Source of the DNA: Diospyros lotus
Taxonomy: Eukaryota > Streptophyta > Magnoliopsida > Ericales > Ebenaceae
NCBI RefSeq assembly: GCF_014633365.1
Contig: NC_068350.1
Span: forward strand, 28,387,119-28,451,118
Direction: 5' to 3'
Length of the DNA: 64,000 nucleotides
Below the pieces are notes generated by a model, which worked only from the letters and a program-made list of their open reading frames with translations, made no database searches and was not told where the DNA came from. The position numbers and the translations under genes were made by a program. Of the stretch, positions 21,086 through 32,687 are shown piece by piece (position 1 is the stretch's first letter; the number at the start of each line of letters is the position of its first letter).

Positions 21086-23530
21086 TGTAATACCCAGGAA
21101 TGATTCGAGGTCATAAATAATATTTGATGAATGGTACAAGTGGAATTATCAAAAGAATAAGGCTTTAGGACACACTATTGCAGTCTTAAAAGACCGAAGT
21201 GGCTCGAGGGAGTACCCCGGACCTTAGATAGCCAAGGAAAATGGTATAATATCGACAAGTGATTCGAATTATGATTTTTAGTGATGAAATAAATTAGATC
21301 AGGAACAGTTTTCGGTACAGCTGTTGACCGGGCTGAGAAAACCGAATCGACGTAGAAGACATCCGAAAAGTCAACAGAGCATGTTGGGGACTAATATTTT
21401 ATGTATAGAACAACCCTTAAGAGATTTCGGGTTAAATTGAATGGATTTAAGGTCAAATCAATCAGTCGGGCCTAAGTGCAGTTTTCTAAATTTACCCGAG
21501 GGAGGTCAAAACGATAATTTTTCGGAAGTTTCAAGAATGAAATGAATAGTACAAGACTTGTGGTCCTTAGTGGTATATTTGGAAAGATCAGGGGTGTATT
21601 GGTAGGGGCTAAAATGTCAAATGAAGAAATCAGGGGGTGAAAATGCAATTTAGCAAAATTTTGCAATGTGAACGCGAGGGAGAAAACGGCCGCCGCACTG
21701 CCACCACACGTGGAGGCCATTTCCGGTGATGGGACGGCCGAGGCTTGCTTGGGGAAGGTTGTATACGACCATGGGATTCTTGGGGAGCAAGGGTGGTCGG
21801 TGATTGGCTAGATTTTGGTCGATTTTCGGGTATAAAAGAGAGGCCGAGGGTTTCGACTTTTTGGAGCTCAAATCGATCGTGTTAGAGGATGAATCGATGA
21901 GAATGGATAAAGGGCTTCCGATCCTTATGAAACGGAGAAGATTTTGTGAGTAGTTTGAGGGATTTCGGTGTTCGTTAAGGCCGTTTGGGGTTTGGCCGAT
22001 CGAAGGTGGCGGACCGCCTTCCGCCACCTGCAACTGGCCGTTTGGGCCCTTTTCCGGCGAGCTTTCGGCCTAAACATGGTGCCAATGGGATCGACTCATC
22101 GAGGGCTTGAAGGGGGTGTGCTCAGATCGGTCATCGGAGGGGTCGTCGCCGGCGGGTCTTGAGGAAGAAGACGAAGCGCGTGGCTGCACGCGCCAGCCTC
22201 CACGCGCAGCCACGCACAGGGCGCGTGAGAGCGCGTGCGAAGGGTTATTTTGGTAATTTTAATTTCAATATTTTTATTTAATTATTCTAGGAATTATTGT
22301 GTTGAAATATTTCAGAAAATAGTTGAAGAAATAATTATTTTGGAATTAACGAGGAGAAAATTGGGAGAAAATAGAGAAAATTATGGAAAATTGAGGAAAA
22401 TGGATTTTAATGCTTCCTTAATTAAATATGGTGTTTAGGAAGTATTGTGGCTCGAGGTTGAGTATAAGTGCAAGCATTTGGGATTTGGCACGCAAACCAA
22501 GGCATTGCACGAGGATCGAGGCGATCTGAATACATTCGAGGTGAGTGGTTTGATTCCAACTTTTCCTTGTCTTGGAAGTGTTTTTAGGTGCTTGTGGTGA
22601 GTTCTAGTGAGCGGTTATACCCTCCTAGACATAGATTGTTTTACAAGGCTTTTACTTATGATCATTGTGTCGGTATTTGCTACATTGCATTAACTGTTTT
22701 ATTTTAAAATGTTGGTGCATGACGTGTAAATTTTCATATCATTTGGGGTCAAGTTTAATTACATCGTTGGGTCCGTATGGGGCAGGATGGGGTCTACTTG
22801 AGATTGGGACAATGTTAATCCAGGTGAACGGGTGTCACACTGGGGCACTCGAGGGAATAATGTTAAACCAGGTGAACGGGTGTCACGACGGTGCACTCGA
22901 GGGATTAACGTTGGACCAGGTGAACGTGTGCCATAATGGGGCATTCGAGGGATTAAGTATGTCAAGGTGATATCTCGAGTTAGACGTGTCTTGCATATTT
23001 ACGTTTGTCTGTGTATGCCATGCTCGTGTGTCTCTCATGCATTATATGAACTGTTTTATGCCGTCACTTAGATGTTTATCATCTAACTTGGGCTATGCCC
23101 CTGGAACGTTTAATGTTCCAGCCAGGAACTGCTGCGAGGGCAAGGATGTGACCGGTTGAGGGCCAATGATGCTTAGTTTGTTAAGTCGTTGTAACGTTTG
23201 GAGGCTTTAGCATGCATTTCAGGTTATAAATGAACAGTTGTATGTAACAATTTTATCATTTAACCTGTATTACGTATTTTGCTATGGAAATACAATGTAA
23301 GAACTATGGTGTTTTGGTATTAGTGTATCCGCTGCGTTGTATTATGACTCGTTTAGTTTAAGATTATTGATCTTGATAGTTAAACGGGCAAGACTGGGGT
23401 TCGCGGGGTTTTGTTTCTGCATGTGAAGATTGTTCTTGAAATACCGCGCGTGTTTAACTTAAAGAGGAAAAAAAAAAAAAATCTCGGGAATACCCTTATA
23501 GTGACACGCCTGGCGAGACGGGGTGTTACA
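21086..23530 (+). mobile_element. solo LTR, Tekay/Del-like type, in RT
   Basis: The 2,445-base element starts TGTAATACCC and ends GGGGTGTTACA. It has a perfect 5-bp TSD AGTCT at 21,081-21,085 and 23,531-23,535. A TATA box GTATAAAAGAG near 21,830 gives plus orientation. It contains three 48-bp tandem repeats and a palindromic CTGGAACGTTTAATGTTCCAG-like block near 23,100. There is no PBS, polypurine tract or coding domain, so it is an LTR left by LTR-LTR recombination. Confidence 0.9.
22812..22955 (+). repeat. three 48-bp tandem repeats
   Basis: The unit is ATGTTAATCCAGGTGAACGG, then a variable middle, ending GCACTCGAGGGATTA. The three copies lie within the solo LTR and differ at several positions. 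Confidence 0.85.
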
Positions 23531-23535
23531 AGTCT

Positions 23536-24660
23536 GGCCTCCGGATCTAGTGCCAGCTTGTGGCAGATGACAAGTGGATCTATCCTGGGCATGTCAGCGG
23601 GGGTCCAAGAAAAAAGATAGGCATTCTACTGGAGTATGCTGATGAGCCTTTCCTTTAGCTCACTTGATAACGTAGAGCCTACACGAATGATTTGTTCCTG
23701 GTGAAGACCTAGGCTCATAGGGTGGAGCTCCTCTGTAGGATGGGGTTGTCTGTCCGAGAGTTCACTCCCTGGGTCTAGCTCGACCATATGCACATTGTGT
23801 TGTGGGTCTTGGCTGTTGATACCCGTTGCTTGGTTGCTATCGGAGGAGTCACCTTTCTTCCCGTCCTTGCCAGGCTAGGGACTCTGAGTTTTGAGGCTGT
23901 CGTGGTAACATCGCTGGGCCTCATTTTGGTCAACGTGGACGACCCCGACCTCGGTGTTAGATACTAGGAACTTCATGGCTAGATGGGAGGTGGATACTAC
24001 TACGCCCAAGGCGTTGAGAGATGGTTGGCCTAGGAGTGCGTTGTACGGTGCCCGACAATCTACCACCAGGTATTTGATAGTGATGGCCTTGACCAGCAGA
24101 CCTGTCCCAAATAAGGTTGGTAGGTCGATGTAACCCTTGACACCTACATGCTCTCTTGAGAAGCCGATCAAGTTGTCATTAAAGGGTCCCAACTTTCGTT
24201 CGGAGATGTCCATTCTTCTCAAGGTAGACAGGTACAACAGATTGGCTGAGCTGCCCTGGTCTACCAAAACCTTCTTTATCAAAAACTCCATAATGACAAC
24301 CGAAATTACTATCAGGTCTTAAGGGTGCGGATCTATTCCTTCGAGATCTTTATCCGTGAAGCAGATTGCGGGGTGTCAGGCCATTCTTCTTGGTTTCTTC
24401 TTAGTATGTCTATTGTTATAACCACATAAGGGTATTAATCTTGTGCCGAACTTGGCACTCTATTGGTAAAACCTCCAGCAATGGTGTCAACAACCCCAGT
24501 TATTCGACTGGCTAGGGGTGGGTCAATGCGGGAAAGGGTGCGGGCAGTTAGGTAGTGGTGGTCATCACTCGACCTTTAGGTATAGGCGTTTCCAATTTGT
24601 GCCATGGCGTGGCAGCGGGGAGGTTGGTTTGAAAGGCTTTTAGTGAGCTTATTGGGTAGG
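23536..24660 (-). pseudogene. gypsy protease with short gag remnant
   Basis: The open block at 23,875-24,291 contains KKVLVDQGSSANLLYL, where the aspartic-protease DxGSS site has Asp-Gln-Gly, the usual form in Tat-type elements. It continues through YIDLPTLFG and YNALLGQPSLNALG. Upstream, only a few hundred bases with an INTI-GG-like gag tail separate it from the PBS, so most of gag is gone. Downstream it leads to the RT lead-in before the solo LTR. Confidence 0.85.
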
Positions 24661-24675
24661 TAAGTTTTACCGAGC

Positions 24676-24693
24676 CCCATGGTGGGCGCCAAA
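24676..24693 (-). promoter_or_regulatory. Tat-type leader/PBS
   Basis: Read on the minus strand, LTR ...GGAACA is followed by TTTGGCGCCCACCATGGGGC. GGCGCCCACCGTGGGGC is a recurrent leader of Tat-type gypsy elements. It marks the LTR boundary at 24,694. Confidence 0.7.
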
Positions 24694-24744
24694 TGTTCCT
24701 TCTTGACCAAAAGAAGACAATTGGAGGCGGGGCGAGGGCTCCGG
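24694..24744 (-). repeat. 5' LTR of the Tat-like element, proximal piece
   Basis: Fifty-one bases starting TGTTCCTTCTTG adjoin the PBS. The LTR continues at 39,234 on the far side of the Athila element. Confidence 0.8.
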
Positions 24745-26844
24745 TGCTGCCTCGCTCACCCTGCATTTATCACTTTTTGTATTTTTCTTTCACTAATTCA
24801 GCTGATTTAGCAACTAATTATGTTCACAGATAGGATGAGGTGTTTAGACTCGCCAGTGCACGAGTGTGATTGTAGCAGAAAATTTATATGTAATTTTTCC
24901 AGGCAAGACCGGGTCGACTCACAGGGAGATTACTCATGGAAGGAGATAACCACGCCAGTTCTTTTGATTAACGGAATAATAAAATGAGATAAAACTAAAT
25001 GTGATATAACTGTAATCTGGAAATGGAGAGATCTTGAGTCAAGATAAATCTGGTGCCCAACCCAACTGATTCACCATATAGCTTTCTGTGATGTAACTAG
25101 CAGCTCAAATAGCTTGGGTTTTCAATCATTAAATATACTACTGAGATGATGATAACTCTTTGCTCAAGCAACCTCCATACATGACATGGAGACTCTAAGG
25201 TAAGAAGCTATCATAAATCAGTGTATAAATAATGTTTTGACAAAATGATTACTCGGGGCTTGGGTATGAGAACGTTTCCAGGTCAAGCAGCCCCCATACA
25301 TGGCATGGAGACTCTACGTTAGGCGTACGAACCAATCCAAGCCTGAGATTTTCGTTAATAACATTTCCCAAACTGCTTTTGCTTTTGTTACTTTGACATA
25401 TGGAGTTCTGTTATATTGATTCATCAGTGGCTCTGGGCACCATCTTTGCCTTAACCCAAGAATCGAATTAGCCACACATCTTCATAGGAAGTGCACGATT
25501 AAAACTAATTTCTACAGATGAATACACGATTCGTAAAGAAAATAAACTGAGACAACAGATAAGAACTTGGTAAACTACTGCTGTATTGATTACTGAAACA
25601 AACTACAACTTGAAGCAGAAATTAAGATGGACTTGTAATACAGAGCTCAGAATTAGCAAGAACAACTAGAGTAACTGAAGTGCTATATGCAAAGAAAGAA
25701 ATACAGACAAGAACAAAAGTAGGAGAACAGACAAAAGGAAAAGAAAAACTCTCCACTTTCCATGATCTTCTCTTTTTTTATGTTGTTTTTCTTAGTATCT
25801 TCTGCCCTCGCCAACCCTTGATTCCAAAGAATGTTGGTCCCTTTTTAAGCTTATGGCACATGGAAGTGGGGACCATTTGTTGAAAAGTTGTTCAAAAAGT
25901 TGGTTGAATTTACCTTAGAGCCACCGCGTGTATTTGCGCATGTCAGAATTTTTGTTCGGCTGTTCATTCGGATGACTAGCAGAGATATTCGAATGCTTGC
26001 TGAGTTTCTTTTGGCTGATTGGCTCATTCGAATGAATTTTAGTCCTATTCGAATGAATTTCATGCTTTACTGTTCCTTACACGGCGATTTTCTCAGTCAT
26101 TCGAATGCAACAGTACTTTTATTCGAATGAATTTCTAATTTTTCTCTTGACTTCTTCATTGCATTCGGATGACTTGGGAAGCATTCGAATATGGAATTCC
26201 TTGGGTTGCTTCTCATTTGAATTACTCAGCCTTCATTCGAATAGATTTCCTTTCTTCTTCAACTTCATTCGAATGACTTGGATTTCATTCGAATATGTCT
26301 TCACTGCTTCCAAACGATGTGCTCATCCGAATTTCTTCTCATGCTTGGCTCATTCGAATGACTTGGCTTTTATTCGAATATGTCTTCACTGCTTCCAAAC
26401 GATGTGCTCATCCGAATTTCTTCTCATGCTTGGCTCATTCGAATGACTTGGATTTCATTCGAATATGCACAATCTTATCTGGAGATCTTGATTTTTGTTA
26501 CTTCTTATTCGAATTAGGCCAAGCTTATCTGAATACATACCCAATATCTTGCATATTCGAATGTCTGAATGATTTATTCGAATGTTTGAGCAGCCCTCTT
26601 CTGTTTTGCTCCATATTTGAATACCTTTGAAGACTCATTCGAATGGCTTTGACTTTCATTAGGACAACTTTATTTCTTGACTTTTTATTCCTCTTTCAAT
26701 CATGCTTTTGGAGAGTATGAGTCATTCTTTCATCTCTTTTCCTTCTTTTGGGCTGCAACAAGCAATTCTGGAGATTTTAAGTCGATCAAATGGATTAGGA
26801 GGTAATAAAAACATAACAAATATTGCATTTTTTTACATCAATCA
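24745..26844 (-). repeat. 3' LTR of the Athila-type element
   Basis: The LTR is 2,100 bases, TG...CA on the plus strand (TGCTGCCTCG to ACATCAATCA). It holds a TTCGAA palindrome array at about 25,960-26,650. A weak TATA-like CTTAAAAAG lies on the minus strand at 25,841-25,849. It is 85 bases longer than the 5' LTR because of a tandem duplication at about 26,278-26,447. Confidence 0.95.
25960..26650. repeat. array of TTCGAA palindromes in the LTR
   Basis: CATTCGAATG and close variants (ATTCGAATGAATTT, CATTCGAATGACTTGG) occur roughly every 20-40 bases. The same array is in the other LTR (about 38,430-39,030). Open frames in it, with repeating IRM or HSND peptides, are repeat translations. Confidence 0.9.
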
Positions 26845-26862
26845 CACCCCCCAACTTAAACC
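26845..26862 (-). promoter_or_regulatory. polypurine tract
   Basis: The minus strand reads AAGTTGGGGGGTG directly before the 3' LTR's TGATTGATG start. Its position and G-rich composition fit the primer for plus-strand DNA synthesis. Confidence 0.8.
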
Positions 26863-28429
26863 TTTCTAGTCCCTTAGCAATCAAATTAAATGCACGAATG
26901 CTTCAACATTCACAAATTCATTGACAGTGCAAATCTCATATGTGAAGCAAAAATGTATGGTCAGTAGCATAGGGACTTCGGACAATCAAAGGAATGTTTA
27001 TTATTTGAACTTTTGTCTTGGGCATATTAGTTAAGTCAATCAGCATATTACATTCAATTCTCTAAGCTTCGATTGCAAACTTCACTGGCTATGTTTCTCT
27101 AAAATGTTCACTCAAAGTTGCTCTCAAGGATGTACCTCAATTTGGAGTGGATGCAAATCAAGTTCAAAGAGGTATCATCAATCGTCAAAAATGCTATTAA
27201 GGAAGGAAAGGACCTGACATAGCTTCATGATTAGAATAGCATCTCAATGAATAACATTTAAAATTAACCAAGTCTCCTTACTCTTGAAATTATATCCTGA
27301 AATTGCATGATTGATAGAACCAAGAGGGATCTTTCTGGGAAGAAATGGGGCCACATGGTGATGTGGTATAGCAAAGGGGATGATGGAAATCAAAAGAGTT
27401 ATTAGGTCTCGGGAATTTTCCACTAAAAACTGAAGTTTTTTTTTTTTTTTTTTTGAACTTGGTACAGTAAAAAAAAATAAAATGCACATGTGATACATTC
27501 ATGCTTCAATAGCTGAAATCATATCAGGGCACCTAAATTCAGTTGGTCATATCCGAACGTGAATCTAACTGCTATTCCAACTGATAATGAGCAAGCTTCC
27601 ATTGCTTCACCCTCAATGGTTACGGGGGGTGTTTTTAATGTCCCAGACCTAGAGACAACCATTTATCTTAAATGGTAAAGTGGTCTTTTAACGTCAGATT
27701 CCCAGACGATTTTCTTCTTCTTCTTTTTTTTTTTTTTTTGGTAAACTACTGAGTAATTCCCGAGACCTAATCAATGGATAAAAAAATAAATGTCAAGGCT
27801 AGGACCTGGACAGAGGGAATGATGCAACTGGTCATGAAGAGTTTTAATGGGCTATAAGTGGAAACTGATCAAAACAATAGGTTGATTGGCTCAAGTAATA
27901 GGAAAATGATCCCTCTATGATGTTGCATAAATCAGCGTTATTCATTCAACTGGTTTCAAGCTTAGAGTCAATTAAAATTAGCCGCGATCATTAAAGACAC
28001 TCAAGGCAAAATGTTGTTTTGAAGCTATTGAAAGACAAGAGAATCAACAAAATATTTTATTGCATGAATAGGTGTTATTTCACTCAGAATAAAATGTTAT
28101 GAAGCTCTAACACTTACTTTGGTAACAAATCTCCACTTAATTTGAGAATTTGGGCAATTTGCTGATCATTTCACATGTTTTGTATGCCATCCAACAAATG
28201 AACAGAAATAAAGCACCCTAAGTAGTCCTGGTCCTGGTTCTAAAGCTCATACAGTTCTGTTCTCAAATAAAAGATTATCATTCAAGTAACCAGTTGTGAA
28301 TCTAAAGCATCGAGCACAATAATCTGAAGCATAGAGTAAGCAAAGTCATTTTTATTGACAAATGAAAATGTGATTAAACTTTGTAGTTCATAGGTACAGA
28401 AATTAAATATGAAGCATCAAATCCTATGA
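26863..28429 (-). other. 3' non-coding region of the Athila element
   Basis: No gene is seen. There are poly-T tracts near 27,435 and 27,725. The region lies between the env-position ORF and the polypurine tract. Confidence 0.6.
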
Positions 28430-29986
28430 CTACTCAGTGCCATCCGTGGCATCGTCAGAAGTAGAGTTCTCCTCAGTGGAGTTTCCAGAGGGGGTCTTTG
28501 ATGAAGGATCAGCAGGAGGAATAGAGGTAGAAGATGGAATGGTAGGGTGAGAAGGTGCTGCATGCCTCGGCTGCAGCTGCGCCCCTGATGTAGAAGGTGC
28601 ACCCTCTTCCTCTCGCCACATGTCAATGGTCTTCTATATGTACGTCTCAGCATCGGCCAACTTATCCTTTGAAGACTTTTGTGGAAGCTCTTCTATGGGT
28701 GTGCTCAGAAGCTGACCTACTCTCTTGTCCATCGCAGTGTAACGTTCATTCATGGTCATTATTCTTGAATAGATGACTCTCTGCCTCCAATGTAGATCCT
28801 CATAAATGGCTTCCTGTCTCTCTTGGATCTTCTTCAGTGATTGCTCTACTAGGGCTTCATGTTTCACTTGCATTTCGTGCATTTCCTTGACTATCTCATA
28901 TAAGCCTCTGATAGCATGATCCTCCTCTTGTCTCTCTTCCTGATCTTCATGTAGTGGCGGTTCTTGAGTTGGTCCTTCTTGTGCTTCAACCTGCCTGCCT
29001 GATGCCTCTCTCTTCTCGGGTGTTGTTGCTTCAAGCCTCTTTAACTGCCCACTGCTCCTTCGTGTAGATGCTGGGCTGATCCTATCCATTGGCTTGATGA
29101 CTTCAAAAGTTGCCTTTTCTTTTACCCCGTGCCTTAGTACAAAATAGGTAATCAACCCTCTAAAGGGTAGTCCTCCGCCCCCATGTGCATGCTTGGCCAC
29201 TAGGTCGATGGTATCAAAAATGTGCTTGGCCAAGTCTATGTGTACTCCCAGGATCATCTTTCCCATGAATGTGGCTTGCTTAACCGAGACACTGCCAGTG
29301 AATGCGTGGGGCATGAAATGAGAACAAAGAAGCCTATGTAAGATGATGCATTTAGGAGACAAATTCTTCTTTGGGAGGGTAGGAGTTAACCACAAAACAT
29401 CATCTGCCTCTGTCAACAACCTAGCCAAGTTTTCTTTTCCTAAGTCTGCACTTGCCTCCTCAATGTCTCTTGGTGATGCCTCTCTTGGGACTTGGAATGT
29501 TTCAGCAATATCAGAGGGCTTCAACTCTATTTTCACCTTTCTCACTTCAGTGATTAAGCACCTATTCCCCGAGTCATCTCTGTTACTTGTTATATTTGTG
29601 TAAAATTCTTTGACTAAGTGAACTATGGCCTTGTGTTGAAACCTAACCCAAGTTTGCCATCCTTTGGCAGTAATCAATGACAACAAATCACACGGGGGCT
29701 CTTCAAACCGTTCAAGCATAATTCCCCTCTCACAAAGTACTGGCCTCTTAGCATACCCCTCAACATAATTCTTTTCAGCCGCGGGGCTTACGAACCTGAC
29801 ATTGGAATAGGGAGGGTTCAAATCAATGGTTGGGGTGGTAGCGGGTTCTTTTCCTTTCTGCCTCTTCGAGGCCCTATAGCTTTCTCCTATGGCCTTGGGG
29901 CATTTTTGCTTTGGAGACATGATAATTCGAGGAGTGTTTGGTCTAGGGAGTTGGTTCGGGGATTTTACCGAACAGTTGGTAGGCAC
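28430..29986 (-). CDS. env-position ORF of the Athila-type element, one in-frame stop
   Basis: The main open part (28,634-29,986) encodes 450 residues. After one in-frame TAG the same frame runs on for about 66 more (28,430-28,633). Athila-type elements carry an extra ORF after integrase that is often called env-like, and this one fits by position. The N-terminus is basic (SPKQKCPKAIGESYRASKRQ) and nuclear-localisation-like. The middle has the plant-transposon-protein style block FYTNITSN, IKLxPSDIAETFQVPRE-like and CIILHRLLCSHFMPHA. Residues about 340-440 form a Glu/Gln-rich coiled coil. The tail beyond the stop is Ser/Pro/Thr rich. I see no signal peptide or convincing membrane span, so a true envelope role is unsupported. 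A TATA-like site lies about 290 bases upstream, and TTCGAA repeats lie beyond it. Confidence 0.75.
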
Positions 29987-30275
29987 AAACTAGTTCCTCT
30001 CTTTTCTTCTTCTTTCAACTTCCCAACCAATCCTTTCTTTGACACACTGATCTCCTTCACTCCCTCTTCACAACAACTCCTTCATCCAATCAATTAAATT
30101 CGAGTTTAAACAATGGGAACAACTCTTACCTCTCGGCTGTTCTCTTCCCAGAATATTCGAATGAAGCGACCCCTTATTCAAATGCTAGCGGACTGCTCTT
30201 CCTTGTACGAAACCGGTTTGATCTTCGGGTGGATGAAATGGATGATGAATGAGGGTGATTAGAACAAGGTAACAA

Positions 30276-30285
30276 GATATATAGG
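30276..30285 (-). promoter_or_regulatory. TATA-like box upstream of the env-position ORF
   Basis: CCTATATATC on the minus strand lies 290 bases before the ORF start at 29,986, with the TTCGAA array immediately upstream of it. Predicted from sequence only. Confidence 0.5.
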
Positions 30286-30399
30286 AAGGGTTCAGGTGGA
30301 TGAATGAATAATCGCACCGCTTAAGGAGGGGTTTCGATCTTTAAAGGGGGGGCGTCGATTCGGATTTCAGGGACGGTTATGCGGTTAACAGGAGCGTCA

Positions 30400-31240
30400 T
30401 TCGAATGATACTGGGGTTATACGAATGATAGAGGAAGATTCGAATGGAGGTTAAGAAATTCGAATGAAAACAATGGGTAGAAGGGGATTCGAATGAGAGA
30501 GAGAGAATGCGAATGTTCGCTGAAAGCTTTTAAAGGGCCAGACGCCTCATTCGAATGTGGAGAAAAATTCATTCGAATGAATTTTAAACAGTAACTTGGC
30601 TTATCGAAGGATTTGAGCCACTCATTCGAATGTAACAGTACTTTCATTCGAATGGATTTCTTGATCATTCGAATGACCATGAGTGTCATTCGAATGAATC
30701 TGGAAGCACACTCTAAAAGAGGGCATTGAATAGAACGGTCATTCGAATGCAAAAATCTTCATTCGAATAACTTTGAACACACTTTTTTTTTATTATTATT
30801 TTTATTTATTATTTTTATTTATTATATATATATATTTTTTATATTTTTTTTATTATTTTTTTTAGCGCAAATTAACTAATTGAAACTATATTCGGATGTT
30901 AGAAATGGATTCGGATGAAGGGTAGGTTATTCGAATGAACTTGAGGATATTTGAATGCTGGCTTCAATTTTTTAAAGAAATAGCAGATTCATCAGAATGA
31001 ATTTTGAGTATGGAGAAATTCATTAGAATGAATTTTAAACAGTAATTTCATTTGTGAAGGGATTTGGCCGGTCATTCGAATGCAACAGTACTTTCATTCG
31101 AATGAATTTTGAACATATTCGAATACAACAGAGGCTATTCGAATGCTTTCTTGCTTTCTTTAACAGCTCACCGGTCATTCGAATGGTTTACAACTCATTC
31201 GAATGACTAAGCTCATCCGGATACAGAATTCGAATAACAG
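30400..31240. repeat. internal array of TTCGAA palindromes
   Basis: About 25 copies of ATTCGAATG or one-base variants lie between the integrase and the env-position ORF. They use the same consensus as the LTR array, including the longer phrase TCATTCGAATGCAACAGTAC shared with the LTR (about 26,100). A TA-rich tract lies at 30,785-30,870. The 111-codon frame at 30,417-30,752 is a repeat translation. Confidence 0.88.
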
Positions 31241-31676
31241 CAAAGAATTGTTTTTTTTTTTTTTTTTTTATATATAAAAATTTCCAAACACCTAAACACA
31301 AAATTCAAACCACAAGAATGTCATTAAATGAGCAAGGATCAACACAACAGTTCAGGCATACCTTTATCCCACCCAACTTGCTTTGAACAATTCTTAAAAA
31401 CGAGGATATAAGGAATACCTGGAGATCTTCAGAAACGACTTCGAACACAAAGGTCCAATTGCTTACTTGGATGTTGCTGGTAGCCTTCATTGCATGGGTG
31501 GATCCGTGAGCTTGCTTCAGTATTTAAATCAAAATAAAGATTGATAACAGTTTATGAAAGCAGAACACCAATAAAGTTTTTTTTTTTTTTTTTTTTACTG
31601 ACCACTACCCAATGGGTGGATCTGTAAGATCCATGCTCTCCTCCTGTTTATTCAAAGATTCATAGTATGGTTTCAG
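31241..31676 (-). other. spacer after integrase
   Basis: Poly-T tracts lie at about 31,251-31,270 and 31,577-31,596. I see no gene. The integrase frame ends at its right edge. Confidence 0.5.
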
Positions 31677-31679
31677 GCG

Positions 31680-32687
31680 TTATCCATTCACTTTGAGAAT
31701 CTGACCAGATTGGAGATTTTCAATATCACATACACCATGAGCTGAGATGGAACGAATTTTGAAGGGCTCGATCCACCTTGACTTGAGTTTTCCAGGAAAC
31801 AGATGGAGCCTTGAATCGTAAAGTAGCACATGTTGACCTATACAAAGAATTTTCCTGTTAATATGCTGGTCATGCAATTTCTTCATGTGCATCTTAGAAA
31901 ACTTGGCATTCTCAAATGCCTCGTTTCTAAGTTCCTCAAGCTCATTCAGTTGCAACTTTCTGTTGAGTTCCACCTTTTCTAAACTTTCATTCATCTTCCT
32001 GATGGCCTAGTAAGCTTTGTGCTCAACCTCTACTGGCAGATGACATGGTTTTCCATAAACCAGTCGATAGGGAGACATGCCCAATATGGTTTTATGTGCA
32101 GGCCTATAGGCCCAAAGAGCATCAATCAACCTCAAAGACCAATCCTTTCGGTTGGAATTGACAATTTTTTCTAAAATGCGCTTGATCTCCCTATTTGCCA
32201 ATTCTGCCTGGCCATTTGTCTGAGGGTGGTATGGGGTTGAGACTTTATGAACTACCCCATATTTTTTCATTAGTTCTGCCACTGGCTTGTTACAGAAATG
32301 AGAACCCCCATCACTGATGATGGCACGAGGCATTCCAAACCTACTGAAAATGTTTTCTTTGAAGAATTTTACCACTATCCTATGATCATTTGTCCTTGTT
32401 GGAATTGCCTTAACCCACTTGGAAACATAGTCTACAGCAAGAAGGATGTATTCATGACCAAGCGAGTTAACAAAAGGGCCCATAAAATCTATTCCCCAAC
32501 AATCGAAAATTTCAAGAACCAGAATGGGCTGCAAAGGCATCATACTCTTTTTTGTCAGACTTCCTAACCTCTGGCATCTATCACATGACAAGCAAAATTG
32601 GTGTACATCCCTAAACATGGTAGGCCAGTAAAATCCACTTTGTAGGATTTTTGCTATGGTTTTCCGGTAGAGAAATGACCTCCACAA
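31680..32687 (-). pseudogene. Athila integrase
   Basis: The open block 32,007-32,687 has the end of the zinc-binding domain ([11 protein letters not shown]) and a core with [18 protein letters not shown] and [10 protein letters not shown]. There are exactly 35 residues between the second Asp and the Glu, the D,D35E spacing of retroviral integrases. An in-frame stop near 32,005 (at a position where relatives have Trp) separates it from the C-terminal block 31,680-31,994 (HVLLYDSRLHLFPGKLKSRW, a GPF/Y-type region). A one-base frameshift near 32,660 divides it from the upstream RNase H frame. The zinc-binding His pair lies across that break. Confidence 0.92.

Noticed and set aside
26105..26446. 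113-codon ORF with repeating TASKRCAHPNFFSCLAHSND peptide
   Set aside because: It is a translation of the 85-bp duplication and TTCGAA array in an LTR; the matching frame in the other LTR has the same origin.
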